From Aquilaria yunnanensis (lineage: Eukaryota; Streptophyta; Magnoliopsida; Malvales; Thymelaeaceae), in NCBI GenBank assembly GCA_039654915.1, contig CM077594.1, positions 45,647,001 to 45,711,000 of the forward strand: DNA of 64,000 nt, written 5' to 3'. The position numbers were made by a program, and so were the translations under genes. Under the pieces are notes generated by a model. It did not search any database, was not told the origin of the DNA, and worked only from the letters and a program-made list of their open reading frames with translations. The first letter of the stretch is position 1. Each line of letters opens with the position of its first letter. Positions 1 through 10,999 of this stretch are shown here, piece after piece.

Positions 1-643
1 AAACAGGCTTGCGTGCCACCTGCTGTTCCACTCTCTCCAGTCTTGCCAAGACTTTCTCCAGGTGGAGTGTAGCACTGGGCTCCTCTTCCGGGTGCTTGGA
101 GGCTCTTCGGTAAGAGGACTGTTGCCGTCTCTTCGGGGAGCGACTTCGGTACCGAGGTGAGGGGGACCTTGCGTCTGGCGACAAACTTCTTCTGGACGGG
201 ACTTCGGGTCGTTCAGACCTCGCTCTTTCCGCCAGCCATGCTCCGAGGGGCAAGTCATTTGTCGAGGACTCTTCCCGTGGCTCCCCACTTCCCGAGCTAT
301 GATGGGTTGCCCTTGGGCTTTTCTCCCGAGGTCATGCTGGCGAAGTAGGTTTTTGCGCCTGGGCTGGTTCCGGTCACCTTTGGTCTATCTGTTGTGTCAT
401 TTCAGCCACAACAGACCTCTAAAAGTCTCGTAAAAAACCCATGGTGATGACAAGAGGGCGTTCCTCTTCAGGCAAGGAAGTCTCTGGGGGACTTTGTTCG
501 GTAGCTGGTTGGGTCTCAGGCGCGGACGAGGACTTCGGGAGTCCTTTGTCCTTCGAACGCCGAGTTTCGACAACAGCTACCTGGGAGTAGGTTCCCACAG
601 ACGGCCCCAAATGATGCCCCAAAGCATCTTCGTTTGCTGTCAT
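1..643 (-). pseudogene. gag: Tat-1 gag, N-terminal part (runs off the window start)
   Basis: Capsid polyprotein of a Tat-lineage Ty3/Gypsy element on the minus strand. The frame opens at the ATG at 643, which lies inside the 5' LTR, and reads through the PBS to give GHHLGPSVG. It stops at an amber codon (419-421) after about 74 codons and then continues with the same protein (RSVVAEMTQQID...). A second stop (TGA where Tat-5 has TGG) follows within about 15 codons. The basic Ser/Arg/Pro-rich stretch after that matches Tat-5 and Tat-8. The central gag domain lies outside the window. The element is non-functional as read. The amber is at the same codon as in Tat-5, so it is inherited rather than private. 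Confidence 0.85.
592..611 (-). other. Tat-1 primer binding site (mutated)
   Basis: Directly abuts the LTR. It reads tttggggccgtctgtgggaa on the minus strand, one change from the tttggcgccgtctgtggg found next to the Tat-4, Tat-5 and Tat-8 LTRs. It would pair with a tRNA 3' end to prime minus-strand DNA synthesis. I have not assigned the tRNA. Confidence 0.8.
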
Positions 644-1583
644 GTTGACAGGTGGAGAGACTTCCTGAGGAGGCGAGCGCCTAGAGCTTTGGTTTATCAG
701 CTGAGTGTGCCTGAAAAGCTCAAAGAAGAGGTTAGGAGGTCCCCGGTTTGCTCTTCCGGGGAGGACCCTCCGACGCCCAAGTCAGTTTTCTGAGTGAAAG
801 TGGAGGAAGAACACTAAGGGATCAAGTGTCTTGCCTCTTTTGTGTTTTCTCAGAGGGAGGAAAATGCCCATCCTTTGCCCAGTCCCCTTTCCTAGTATTT
901 ATAGGAGTAGATGGTCCGTTCAGATCATGACACATGTTCGGTCGGATTTGATCTGTGCTTTTGGACCTAGGGGACAGGCAGCCGTTTGCAGCCTCCTTTA
1001 GCCCTGGACCCGGACAGGTTGTGTCAGGACTGGGGCGGCTGCGGCGTGTCAGTTCGCCATTCTAATGTGACATGTAGGGCTTGTGGGCGACATGTCAGAG
1101 GCTCCTTAAATGCTCATACCGTACTCCCGAGGTCCCCTGGGCGAGGTCGCCCTTTGGTGCATGCACCCTCTTCAGATTCTATCCGTCCTTCGGTGCGAGC
1201 ACCTCCTTCGAGATCTATCCCATAGTTCTGGGAGTTCCCTTGATGAACACCTTCTTCGGGACTCACACCCATAGTTTGGGGATTCCCTTGTTCAGGTGTT
1301 TCTTGTTCGGGGAAGATCCTCTTTGGGGCCTCTGCCTTCGGGGAAATTCTTCCTTGCTTCAGAGAGATGGCTCTCTTACCCGAAGACAGTCAGTTTGGCC
1401 CCTCGATGGAGATGGTGTTGTCCTCGAAATTCCTGATGAGCTAACCAAAGTCTCGAGCTCATAGTGTTTGACTTCGCACCATCCGAGGTCAGTGAAAAGA
1501 TCCTCTCTTGGGTGACGTCAGACTCCTCGGCCAATATTCTAGCAGGGAGTTACTACCGAGGAGGCAATAGCCTTTGGCTATCA
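612..1583 (-). mobile_element. Tat-1 5' LTR
   Basis: Minus-strand LTR starting TGATAGCC (at 1583) and ending GGGGCATCA (at 612). It has a TATA box (tatttata on plus, 896-903), a degraded G-box about 20 bp upstream of it, and the U5 stem-loop at 738-767. Its U5/R half matches Tat-5 closely, but U3 has diverged and is about 120 bp longer. It interrupts a Tekay-type LTR whose sequence resumes at 1584 (gactcatgattgag). Confidence 0.85.
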
Positions 1584-2651
1584 AGACTCATGATTGAGTT
1601 GTTTATATGGAAGTGAATTCTACTGAGTTTTACTCACTGCCCATCCTTTTATTTTCAGGAAAGACATTCGGCCTGAGTAGCACTAGTTTGTTCTGTACTT
1701 GTGTTTAGTGCTTGTTGCTTGTTTAACAAGGTATGTGCCAATGTGTGCTTGGCTTATTAGTTCTAGTGCATTGCAAGTCTTATATTTTTGGTTGGCCGAG
1801 ACTTATGTGATAAGTATGCAGGCTGTAGTTGGAGACTTGTCTAGGAAAGCTATGGATACTTGGACTTTGGCTCTGATCATAGTGTTTGCTTTCATGACAA
1901 TGAATCAGACAATTGGGTTGGTGTTGCAGTGTGTACTTTTGTATGGAATTCTCAAAGTTTTGTTTGACCATTAATGGTCTCGGTTTGTATGTAACTTGGC
2001 ATGAACTACTTATGGATGCTTGGCATGTATAGCCATGTTAGATGCTAGGTAGACTACCTTTTTGGATTGTACATATGTGTAGTCTTGCATACCTAGTTTG
2101 TTGTTGGTTTTGTGGATCTTGGATGCCAAGTTATGTATGGACTTATGGATGGTTTTGAGCTTGTATTTATATGTGGTTGTTATCAGCCAAGGTTTGGCAC
2201 TTTTATGTGATTAAGTATGGACTTTAGTGGCTAAGTTTTATGAACCTCCATGAGTAACTCTGTAGGCCAAGAAGATCATGTGCATTTTGCATCGGGCTTT
2301 CAAACAAAAATACCTTTTGTGGGCCTTTTATTGTCATATAAGTAGTACACTTGATTGCACACCATTTATGCACTTAAAACCCCTTTAAGTGTTGCCTTGC
2401 TTGTTATGCAAGTAATCAATTAAAACCTTGCTTGTTGTGCAAGTTAGTGGTATTGGGCTTTGCCTTTGCTGCAAGTATTTGTTGGACTTGTTTTAAAGCC
2501 ACCTGGGCCACCTCCCAGGCCTCTCAACTTAAGAAAATAAGACTTAATGTTGCCATGATTTGCTTGGCCAAATGCTAGAAACTTAATTTTGGAATCGGGC
2601 TTGTGAGTTAATTTAGAAACTTATAGGCCAGGGCCTGAGTGAGGTGCAACA
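1584..2651 (+). mobile_element. Tekay-1: 3' part of a Tekay-type long LTR, cut by Tat-1
   Basis: Closely similar to the reverse complement of 48503-49575 in the Tekay-3 solo LTR. It starts where Tat-1 inserted and ends at a mutated terminus (gaggtgcaaca, against gaggtgtgaca elsewhere). The next base is Tat-2 integrase, so this LTR had inserted into Tat-2 pol. The left half lies outside the window, so its TSD cannot be checked. It contains the conserved short ORF at 1852-1974 and intron-like borders at 1659-1821. Confidence 0.8.
1852..1974 (+). CDS. Conserved 40-codon ORF inside Tekay-type LTR, copy 1
   Basis: Unrecognised small protein of 40 residues starting MDTWTLALIIVF and ending LKVLFDH. 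It is strongly hydrophobic, like one or two membrane segments. It lies in the sense orientation of the LTR. Homologous frames occur at 49181-49303, 42727-42849 and, more distantly, 56666-56794. Against the 42727 copy I count about 12 synonymous and 5 amino-acid-changing codons. The ATG follows a 91-nt intron-like segment (1731-1821, gtatgt...gcag). A role in the element is inference. It could instead be a leader peptide of the spliced or unspliced transcript. Confidence 0.5.
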   Translation: MDTWTLALIIVFAFMTMNQTIGLVLQCVLLYGILKVLFDH

Positions 2652-3508
2652 CCTTCACAGTATGGGGTATTGACCACATTGAGCCTCTCCTAACAGCAGC
2701 CGGAGGAGTGAAGTTCTTTGTAGTCTCAGTAGATTACTTCACTAAGTAGATCAGGGAAGAGCCCCTGGCAACAATTTCAACGAAGGACATACAGAAATTC
2801 ATCTGGAAGAACATTGTACGCAGATTCGGCATATCGAGGGTGATAGTGGCCGACAATGGTTCCCAGTTTATTGACAAGGGATTCCAAGAATTCACTACCG
2901 ACCTCGGGATAAAAATGTACTTCGCCCCGGTAGCTCATCCTCAGTGCAACGGACAGGTAGAGGTGTCCAATAGAACCATAAAAGATGGTTTGAAAAGGAG
3001 ATTGAAGCAAGCAAAAGGAAAATGGCCAGGAGAACTGCCTAGCGTTCTATGGAGCTATTGGACAACACCCCGAAGGGCCGCAAGTGAGACACCTTTCTCA
3101 CTCGTCTTCGGCATGGAGGCCATTATTCCTATTGAAGTAGTTCAGCCATCGGTTAGGGTGCAAGTGTTCGATGAGGAAGGAAACAACCTCGGATTAAGAA
3201 ACAAGCTGGACTTAATTGAGGAACATAGAGAAATGGCTGAGCTTAGAAGAAAGGCTTTTCAGCAAAGGGTAGCCATAACGGTCAACTTGCATATCAGGCG
3301 AAAAGGAATCAGGAAGGGGGACCTTGTCCTCCGAAAGGTTGAGGTTTAGCCCTGAAGACCATCCCACGGAGTACTTCGAGCAAACTGGGAAGGCCCTTAT
3401 TTGGTTCTTCATGAAGTTCGGCCAGGAGTATACAAACTCAGCAAAACCAAAGCTGGAGAGCTGAGGAATACATTGCATTCAGATGTTTGGAAAAAATTCT
3501 ATACTTAG
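2652..3508 (+). pseudogene. pol: Tat-2 integrase (C-terminal part of pol)
   Basis: Truncated at the left by the Tekay-1 LTR. It begins in the integrase core at FTVWGID, so the first catalytic Asp is present, then ADNGSQF (second Asp) and GQVEVSNR (Glu). The GPY/F-like C-terminal region follows and the frame closes at 3508. Stops are visible at codons that are Lys/Trp (ctaagtagatc) and near 3349, so it is dead. It is closely related to Tat-4 integrase (24480-25340). The PR, RT and RNase H of this copy lie outside the window or were lost. Confidence 0.9.
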
Positions 3509-3875
3509 TATTTTTTCTAAGGAAATTAGTCCCACCAAGGGAGCCCAGCCGAACAAGGTGTAAGAGCCTATGTACAAAAAACAATACATTTTCTTTAAAG
3601 AGGTTTTAGACTAAATACGGCTACATAAATAGGTGAAGTTTTGCCAAAGAATGTTAGCTGAAACTGGTCCCATATAGATTGAAGGTAGTTATCCGAATGA
3701 CAATCGTGGAGATTAACCCTTGGTATGAAAGATAATATAGAAGAAACATGTTCTGAGACATAGCCAAATTCTGGAGGAAAGAAGGAAGTTTATTAAATTG
3801 AGCCTTATTACAACAAGGAGGAGGATTACAGGAAGAAGATTACAAAAAAGAAGAAAACGGCGAAGTCCTGGACAC
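3509..3875. other. Tat-2 spacer between pol and antisense gene
   Basis: AT-rich segment between the pol stop and the stop of the convergent aORF. I see no ORF and, unlike Tat-4 and Tat-5, no array of GAGCA/TGCTC stem-loops. Confidence 0.6.
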
Positions 3876-6282
3876 CTAAGGGACCTTGTGATCTTGAGTC
3901 GTTCCATCGCCAACCTTCTTTGCCATGACCTTTGGCACCGGAGGAGGAAAGGGAAGATTAAGATATTCAATCTTTGACCATGCCCAATGAGGCCCCTCAG
4001 GAATGTCCAAGGCAGCAAGGAAAGAGAGGTTAAGGTCAGGGTACTTCGCCAAGACTTGGTGCCGAGCCAAAAAGAAGCTGTCTTGGAACGCAACCTTAGT
4101 TGCTTGAGCAACTTTGTCCTTTTCAATACCCAGGTCGTTCAGCTCATCCCTCAACATAGCGACATCCTTCTCCAGCTTCTTCGTCTTTTTTTTGTTCTTC
4201 GTCTCCTTCTTCAGTGCATCGACCTCGATTTGAAGTTCAACGTTGTCAGCAAGGGCCTTCATCAGGAAAGTAGAGTCCTCCTCCTTCTCCTTCCGGTAAA
4301 CCTCATCCTCCGAAGATAGTGCAATGACCTTCGCGCTGAGGTCGGACACCTTCTGGGAGAATTCTTGAGAGAGCTCCTCCTGACTCTTCAAGAACTCCTC
4401 CCAAACTTTTGGCCACTTCCTCCTTGGCTATCTTGTTCAGCTTGACGTACTTGACAATTGAGCTGGCGTAGAATAGCTTGGCTTTCTCCAAGTGCTCTTC
4501 GGTCCGAGATCGGATTGAAGACTGTTTTCCTGCCCATGCTCGGAAAAATCCACTATAAGCCTAGAGTTGTGAAAAGGAAAGACTTCGCGTTAGGATAAAA
4601 AAGCTACGAAAGATTGGAAAATTTGCTAAGTCCTAAGAAGCTCACCTAGGCAGTGTTTTCAAATATCCTCGTGGTGAGGACCTCCTCGTTCAGGCACTCC
4701 TCCGGCAAAGATTTGAACGTGGCTTGGGTGAGCATGCCCCTTGCCATTTGGGGTGCCATTTGCTAGCTGTCCTCAAAGAACAAGTTCATGTCCTCCGTGA
4801 AAGACCAGAAAGGCTCCTTCGGGATATAGGAGTCCCGAAGGGCCCGCTTCCGGGCGTCCTCCACAATCCACGTCGAGGGTACCGGTTCCTCTACAAAATC
4901 ACGCCGAAGTTCCATTAGTACATTATCCCTTAGCCAGATGTCTAAAAAATCAAAAATGCTAAAGATGTCTAAATTTACAGAAAAATGGCTAAGGGGCAAA
5001 CCTGGCGGAACCTCGGCGATGTCAACATCAGAGTCATGGACCTCCTCCGCTTTGGCAGGGACGTGTTTGCCCTTGCTTCGTCTCAGCTTCTCGAGCTCTT
5101 CAGCAGAAGGGCCTCTTGTCAAAGTGCCCAAGATGTCCCCTGAAGTACCAAGACTATGGGGAGTGGAGCTGACGGTCGGCTCCGATGGTGGGTCGACGTG
5201 GACCGATGGCTGGTCCCCGACCTCAATAACGTCTTCCAGGGGGGGAAGACGGTCATTCTTCAATTTCTTGGCCAAAGATGGCCCCCCTCCAGACGCCTTC
5301 TCAACATGATCGAGGAAGAGGGACAATGTAAAAGGCAGCTGACTGGTCGCCCATCTCTTGAAAAGGAAGAAAATATCAATGTAAGTCCAAAGGGGTATTT
5401 ATAGCAAAATTTGGAAAGCGACTTACTCTCAAGGAGGGCTTCGTATGTGAGCTCCTTCTGAAGGAGCATCACCAACCACTCCTTCCCGTCAATGGCAGGC
5501 GCTGGCATGTCGAGGTCAGTTTTGTGCTCCTTGATCACCCCTAACTCCCGAAGAACCTCTTCGGTCATGAGGTTCAACTTGATGGGAAAGGGATACAAGG
5601 AGAGCGGCGGGACCTCGGCATCCCAGTCGGTGACAGCTCAGATACGGCTGTTAAAGTCCTCAAATCTTGTTGCTAACTCAGGAGTTAGCAACTTCTTGGG
5701 ATCAACAACATCCGTCTCCAGCGTCCTGTGGGCCCACCGGGTCGGCACATACAACCACGCCTTGTCCACCTTGAGGAAGAAGAATTTCTATTGCCACCCT
5801 CGCCAGCTATCCTTGGTGGCGAAGAACATGTATTTTTTGCACCCAGATCGCTAATGTAGTAAGAAATAGAAGCCACCCTTTAGGATTGGATAGAGCTTGT
5901 AATACTGCATAGAGATGATGAAGTGGGGTTCTATCTTGAAAACCCCACACATGTATAGAAAAGCATTGAAGTAAGAATAGGAGTTGGGAGGAAGCTGATT
6001 CACGGCTATGCTATGAAATTGGCAAATGTTGCAAATCATCTTCGGTGGAGGAAACTGAAGTCCAGGCTTCAGTTAGGATCAAAAAATAGTAACCTCGTCA
6101 GAATGATACATGTAACTAAGCATACCTGCAGTATGTAGCCTAGTCATAGCGTAAGATGGGAGGTAGAATTTAGCTTCCCACTTCTCCATTTTCTCCGAAG
6201 TGGTGTAGCACAGATGAGAGTCGAGAGAAGCCCAACTCTCGGGAAAAGGACGAACAACCAAAAGAGGGGTCGAAGAAGACAT
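3876..6282 (-). pseudogene. Tat-2 antisense gene (aORF), degenerate
   Basis: Reads toward pol. Order from 6282: a short N-terminal block (PESWASLDSH, CYTT), then from 6039 a domain with HSIAVNQLPPNSY, MCGVFKIEPHF and QYYKLYP. That domain resembles the family annotated as 'putative gypsy type transposon/transposase_28'. An acidic Ser/Pro linker (around 5326-5000), a block with IPKEPFWSFTEDMN (around 4800) and a Glu/Lys-rich coiled coil (4391-3990) ending WSKIEYLNLPFPP follow. Intron-like breaks match those of the Tat-5 gene; a donor GTAAGTCG is at about 5426. Stops at about 6079 and a frameshift at about 5855 break it. Function is unknown; Tat-lineage elements are known to carry such extra antisense ORFs. 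Confidence 0.8.
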
Positions 6283-6586
6283 ATTTGCAGAAGAAAGGGA
6301 CTTCGAAAGAATGGAATGACTTTGGGAAAGCAAGTCAAAGGACTTCGGGAAAAGAAAATAACTTCGGACACTAGAAAAAATAGAAATGGAAGAAACTGAT
6401 TGACCTTGGAAAGGAAAACCTAGCAAAGCTTTTGCCGAATTCAGGATTGGTTGACACTGTCGTAAAAGCTCGCCGGAAATTGCTCCGCCGCTTGCACCAC
6501 CGTAGAAAAGAAAGAAAAGCTTGAGAGCAAATGAGAGTAGGACAAAAGCAAAAGAAAGCAAGTGAGAGCTATGAGGGCAAGGAGGG

Positions 6587-6594
6587 TTTATATA
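6587..6594 (-). promoter_or_regulatory. TATA box of Tat-2 antisense gene
   Basis: TATATAAA on the minus strand, about 310 bp upstream of the aORF ATG. A TATA box lies at the equivalent place in Tat-3, Tat-4 and Tat-5. Confidence 0.55.
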
Positions 6595-7046
6595 GACGGA
6601 AGAGGGGTAGCCGAATCATCACCATAACTACCCTACGAAGGCGAATCGTTGCCATAATTACCCCTCAAATGCGACAGGATGCGGTTGGTGTAACTGATGC
6701 AACTGTCCCCCAATCACTGCGTGCCACATGTCATCCAACGTAGGAAATGAGGGCACACCTTTTGATAGCACGAAAACCTAGCCACGAATATCTAAAGTGA
6801 CACCTGATTACGAGACGTGACGGTCCACTGACCTGCAGTAGAAAAATAAAAAATGGATGCACACCTCGAAAACATGAAGGGACTAGCCAAGGGCCAAGGA
6901 GTGACATCCACAGGCTACCTCTGCTTAGAAGGCACACCTTCGGGAGACGAAGTGTCTCCTACACAGCTTCTACAATGAGTCCCATGAAGTGCGCTCACAG
7001 ATTCTGCTTACCGAAGTCTCCACTTCGGCTTTCTGAAGGGGGCATG
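6595..7046. other. Tat-2 region between antisense promoter and 3' LTR, with PPT
   Basis: No gene. It holds a perfect inverted repeat (ccgaag...cttcgg, 7011-7028) directly before the polypurine tract gaagggggcatg that primes plus-strand synthesis next to the LTR at 7047. Confidence 0.65.
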
Positions 7047-7926
7047 TGATAGCCAAATGGCTATCACGCTTGGATAGCCTTTGAGGATAACTTACGAAGT
7101 ACCATCCTCAGAAGTACATCGGACCCACCTTGGGAAAGATGGGATACTCACCACCCTTAGCTAATGACACCACCACCCTCGGATTGGCATGATATGCCAT
7201 CTTCGATCAAGTTGTCTGGAGACCTCGGGGATCATCATCTCACCACTCTCGGAAGAATATGGCATCCTCTACAGGTCCTCCACACTACTGTGGAGCCTCC
7301 CTTCACGGCCCTCAGAGAGCATAGTCGGACCGAATGAGGCTCGCATGTCGAAGGGGTCTCACTCCCCGAAAAGAGTCCAGCACCGAAGGAGTTCTCAGCC
7401 AGATAAGACAAAAATGGTTCTAAGCCTTTGACATAGGGGACCTCACACACGCCTTTGACACACAACCTTCCTACACAGCCTTGACCTTCGGTCAGAACAG
7501 CTACAGGCAGCTCGGGGCCCCTGTCCCCGAACGTATGGATCAAATCTGGCCAACCACGTGTCGTGATCAAGGACAAGCTGTAGCAGGAGGCCTCCTCCTA
7601 GGGACCTCCTATAAATACATGTGGAGAACCTTGGCATAAGGAGAGGACAACAAGTAAGAAAGAGGGGACTCTACCCATTATCTGCTCTTCCTTCCTTCTC
7701 ACTTTCATCCTCAAAAGACTTACTTGAGCGTAAAAGGCTCCTCCCCCGGAATCACACTTTGGGGAGTCTCTAACCTTTGTTTTACTAAGTCTTGCAGCCA
7801 CATCCTCGGTGGAAGCTCCTCTTCAAGGCACCTTCTTCACCGAAGGACTCTTTGCAAACACCTTTATCTCGGAAGTCCCGTTTGCAGCTACAACATGTCA
7901 TATAATGAAGATGCCACCAGGCATCA
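7047..7926 (+). mobile_element. Tat-2 3' LTR (880 bp)
   Basis: Starts with a perfect 20-bp palindrome (TGATAGCCAAATGGCTATCA) and ends GGCATCA. A G-box (CCACGTGTCGTGATC) is near 7550, a TATA box (tataaata) near 7610, and the U5 stem-loop at 7741-7766. The next bases (gagggctttcccc) belong to a Del-type LTR, so Tat-2 inserted there. Confidence 0.88.
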
Positions 7927-8424
7927 GAGGGCTTTCCCCTTGTGAATGAAGTGTTTGCACACTTATGAAATTTTGTATGACCAAAATGGTCATACAGTGA
8001 CCAGAACTTTGACCCTGCACTTAAAGTTATATATCTCCCTATGTAGAATGAAACTTGGAATGCAATTTTTACCACACCTAGAGCACATCTAGAGTTGAAT
8101 TGGAATTTAGAATTTCTGAATTTGGAGCTCTGTCGCCAAAGATATGATGTTGCAGCTTTGGCTAAGTTACTGTTCATTTGGCAGAATTTTGTAACCAACT
8201 TCAAAAATTAGTAACTTGGTCCATAGCTGGGATAGGGATGTAAAAAAAAATTCCTTGGTTTTCTCTAAGTCTTTCCTTGATAATAGAGCAAACAAAATAG
8301 GGGGTTACACGGCTAGATTAATATAGTTTGTTGGAGGAAGTTGGGGTGCAGTGGCTGGAATTTTTGAACCTAGTAAGAATGCTTAATGTGTGCAAGCCAA
8401 AACAAAGACTTTTGCTAGTGTTTT
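7927..8424 (+). mobile_element. Del-F' LTR, left part
   Basis: Homologous to 10117-10608 of the Del-F 5' LTR, but interrupted at both ends: Tat-2 on the left and Del-F on the right. Its continuation is at 53928-54136. The last five bases (GTTTT, 8420-8424) are repeated at 53928-53932 and form the Del-F TSD. Confidence 0.8.
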
Positions 8425-10820
8425 CGTTACCACCTCCTAAAAATGGGACAACTAGAAGTGTGTCATAATGGCTAAATACCATTATATTGTGTAATTCTCA
8501 CCATAGTGATTGAAGTGTAGGGGGTAAAAGGCCAGATCAACACCTCCTTAAAACTGTTTCAAGTTAGTAACTTGGCCCCTAAGAAAAGCTTTAAGGATTG
8601 CTTGTTTATCAAGCAACCTATGGACTTTTTTGTAAGATTTTGGAAATTTGGGTACTCAATTGAAAAAATTTCAAAAATGAGATTTGGAGAGTTATGGGAA
8701 GGATATGAATGGTATGAAAGTGGTATTGGAGGACCAAATTGCTTATAGAAGACATGTATGGACAAAGGAAAACACAAAAAGTGTTTAAGGGCTTAAATGT
8801 CCTATTGTGTGCCTTTGGTTGTCCTTACTTATGACTTAAATCAAATGTGGGCCAAGAGATTAAGGTAAAGTAACCATGCTCTTGTAGTAGGGAAAATGAC
8901 ACAAAGCTTGGTTAAGCTTGTTAAGTGTGTTTAGTGCACTTAGGACCATATAAGTGTCCATTCTTGTCCTTATCTCCCAAATTTTTCCCTTCACCAGAAA
9001 AAAGGAAGCCAACCCTCTCCTCCACACTTGCCCCATAGCCACCATACCTTCAAACTCAAAACTACTTGCAATTGAAGTCGAAGAAGCACAATTTGAAGCT
9101 ATTTGGTGTTATTGCTTAAGTGCACCTAGGATCAAACTCCAATTTCAGCAAACCCATCAAGGTAAGGGTTCTCTTGCTCACATGGGTTGTCTTCTATATT
9201 TTCAAGCAACCATGGAGCTAGGGCGAAGCTTGGAAGAGAGCCATGAGCTTGATGAACCAAGCTTAGTGAGGGGAGCGCACTTACTGAAGGTTTTGTGACC
9301 TAGTGTGAAGTGTACAATGATGGCAGCAAAAATTGGGGTTTCTAGAGCCCAAAGTTAGTACAAACTAGGTAATGCTTGGTCTAAGGAGGATTTTAACACT
9401 AGTTTGGTTATGTTTATTATGTGTTTTATGGACTAACCTATGGTTTATGTTGCTGCCACATTTCATGTGTTTGTTGGTTGTGAATGGCTCCTGCATTTGG
9501 TTGCTATATCTTGTATATATGCATTGTGCTTTTTTTTTTTGTGTCTTTGTTTTTAGGTTTTAATCATGGTTACATTGCCTATTGAATCCAAGTGCTATCC
9601 TTACTAAGTTTCTCAATGAAACTTACTCCCCTCAATTCTTTCATTTCAGGTCCAGCTAAAAGATCACCTTTAAACAAACCTTTTTTATTTGAGTTTTGCC
9701 CTGAATTTTTAGGTACTTGAAATCCCATATGTCTAGTTGTCATCTGGAAATTTTGGTTATTTTAGGAGCACATTTTGTATTTTTAGTGTTGGTACTTATT
9801 GTGTTGTGCAGCAGCTGTCTAGCATCCTGTTCTGGAGTCCATTGTGTCTCAGCCACTCCTGTAACCTAGGGTGCATATTTATCTGAGTTTAAGACCATTT
9901 TGTAGTGCATCTATGTATGTACATGTAGTGTATGTAAAATAAGACAAGTATGTGAACATTTGAGTAATGTTTTGGCTATGTAAGTGATGTGGTGCAAAGC
10001 TGCCTAAGTGTGAATGATGGGCTCCTTAATTCTAAATTCTATTTTAGCAACATATGGTTGTTAAATGCAAGGTAATGTGTTTTCTATGTGTAATGGACAT
10101 ATATGAGGTAGCCTTGGAGGACTTTCCCCTTGTGAATGAAGTGTTTGCACACTTATGAAATTTTGTATGGCAAATGGTCATAAAGTGACCAGAATTTTGA
10201 CTCTGCACTTAAAGTTCTATATCTCCTTGGGTAGAAACAATATTTGTGTGAAATTTTGACCACACCTATAGAACATATAGAAGTTTAATTGGAATTTAGA
10301 ATTTCTGAATTTTCAGGCCTGTAGCCAAAGATTTGACATTGCAAAGTTGGCTAAGTTAATGTTCTTCTAGTCAGAATTTTGTAACCAAGTTCAAAAATCC
10401 ATAACTTGGTCCATAGGTGGGCTATTGATGTAAAAAAAAATTCCTTAGTTTTCTCTAAGTCTCTACCTTATAATGGAGTAAAGGAAACAAGGGGTTATGT
10501 GGCTAGAATGATACAGTTTGCTAGTGGAAGTTACAAGTACAGTGGCTGGTCACTAGAACTTAATAAGGTTGCCTAGTGTGTGGTAACCAAGATTAAGACT
10601 TGTGCTAGTGTTTTCCTTATTTTCTGCAATGGTGTGCATGAAATGTCAATATGTGTGTGATGGTTGGACCAATATGCAAGTGTTTACATAGTTCCCAAGA
10701 GGGCTATTTGGGTATGCACACCAAGGGTAGTGTTCTGATGGCCTATAGAATATTATGAATCTAGGGAAACTAAATGCACAATTTTGGTACCATAATTGGG
10801 CTACCTCGGAGTGGGTAATA
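8425..10820 (+). mobile_element. Del-F 5' LTR (about 2.4 kb)
   Basis: Starts at a mutated terminus (CGTTACCACC; the 3' LTR has TGTTACCACC at 15718) and ends gtgggtaata just before a PBS. Four segments matching it in order (15718-16493, 48053-48502, 51610-51984, 53437-53927) make up the 3' LTR. ORFs inside (for example 8954-9298) are not preserved in the 3' copy. A splice-like donor (aaggtaagg, about 9161) and acceptor (tttcattTCAG, about 9649) are visible. Confidence 0.8.
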
Positions 10821-10825
10821 GATGT

Positions 10826-10837
10826 TCGTATCTGAGC
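10826..10837 (+). other. Del-F primer binding site (degenerate)
   Basis: Reads tcgtatctgagc, two changes from tggtatcagagc, the initiator-Met-tRNA PBS of Del/Tekay and many other plant LTR elements. It is followed by atggtttttac, also typical. Confidence 0.65.
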
Positions 10838-10999
10838 ATGGTTTTTACATGTACATAGCATATAGTTGCATTGCATGCATCTACATACATGAACTCAATC
10901 TGGTTAGTTGCTAGTGTCAAGTACCATTGAAATCCTGATGATTTTTATATGTGCTCTATGGTGAATCATCCATGTAGGAAGTACACATGGTTTCCACAA

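Noticed and set aside
8954..9298. 114-codon ORF in the Del-F 5' LTR
   Set aside because: The equivalent part of the 3' LTR (about 16260-16493) has stops and shifts; no coding pattern.
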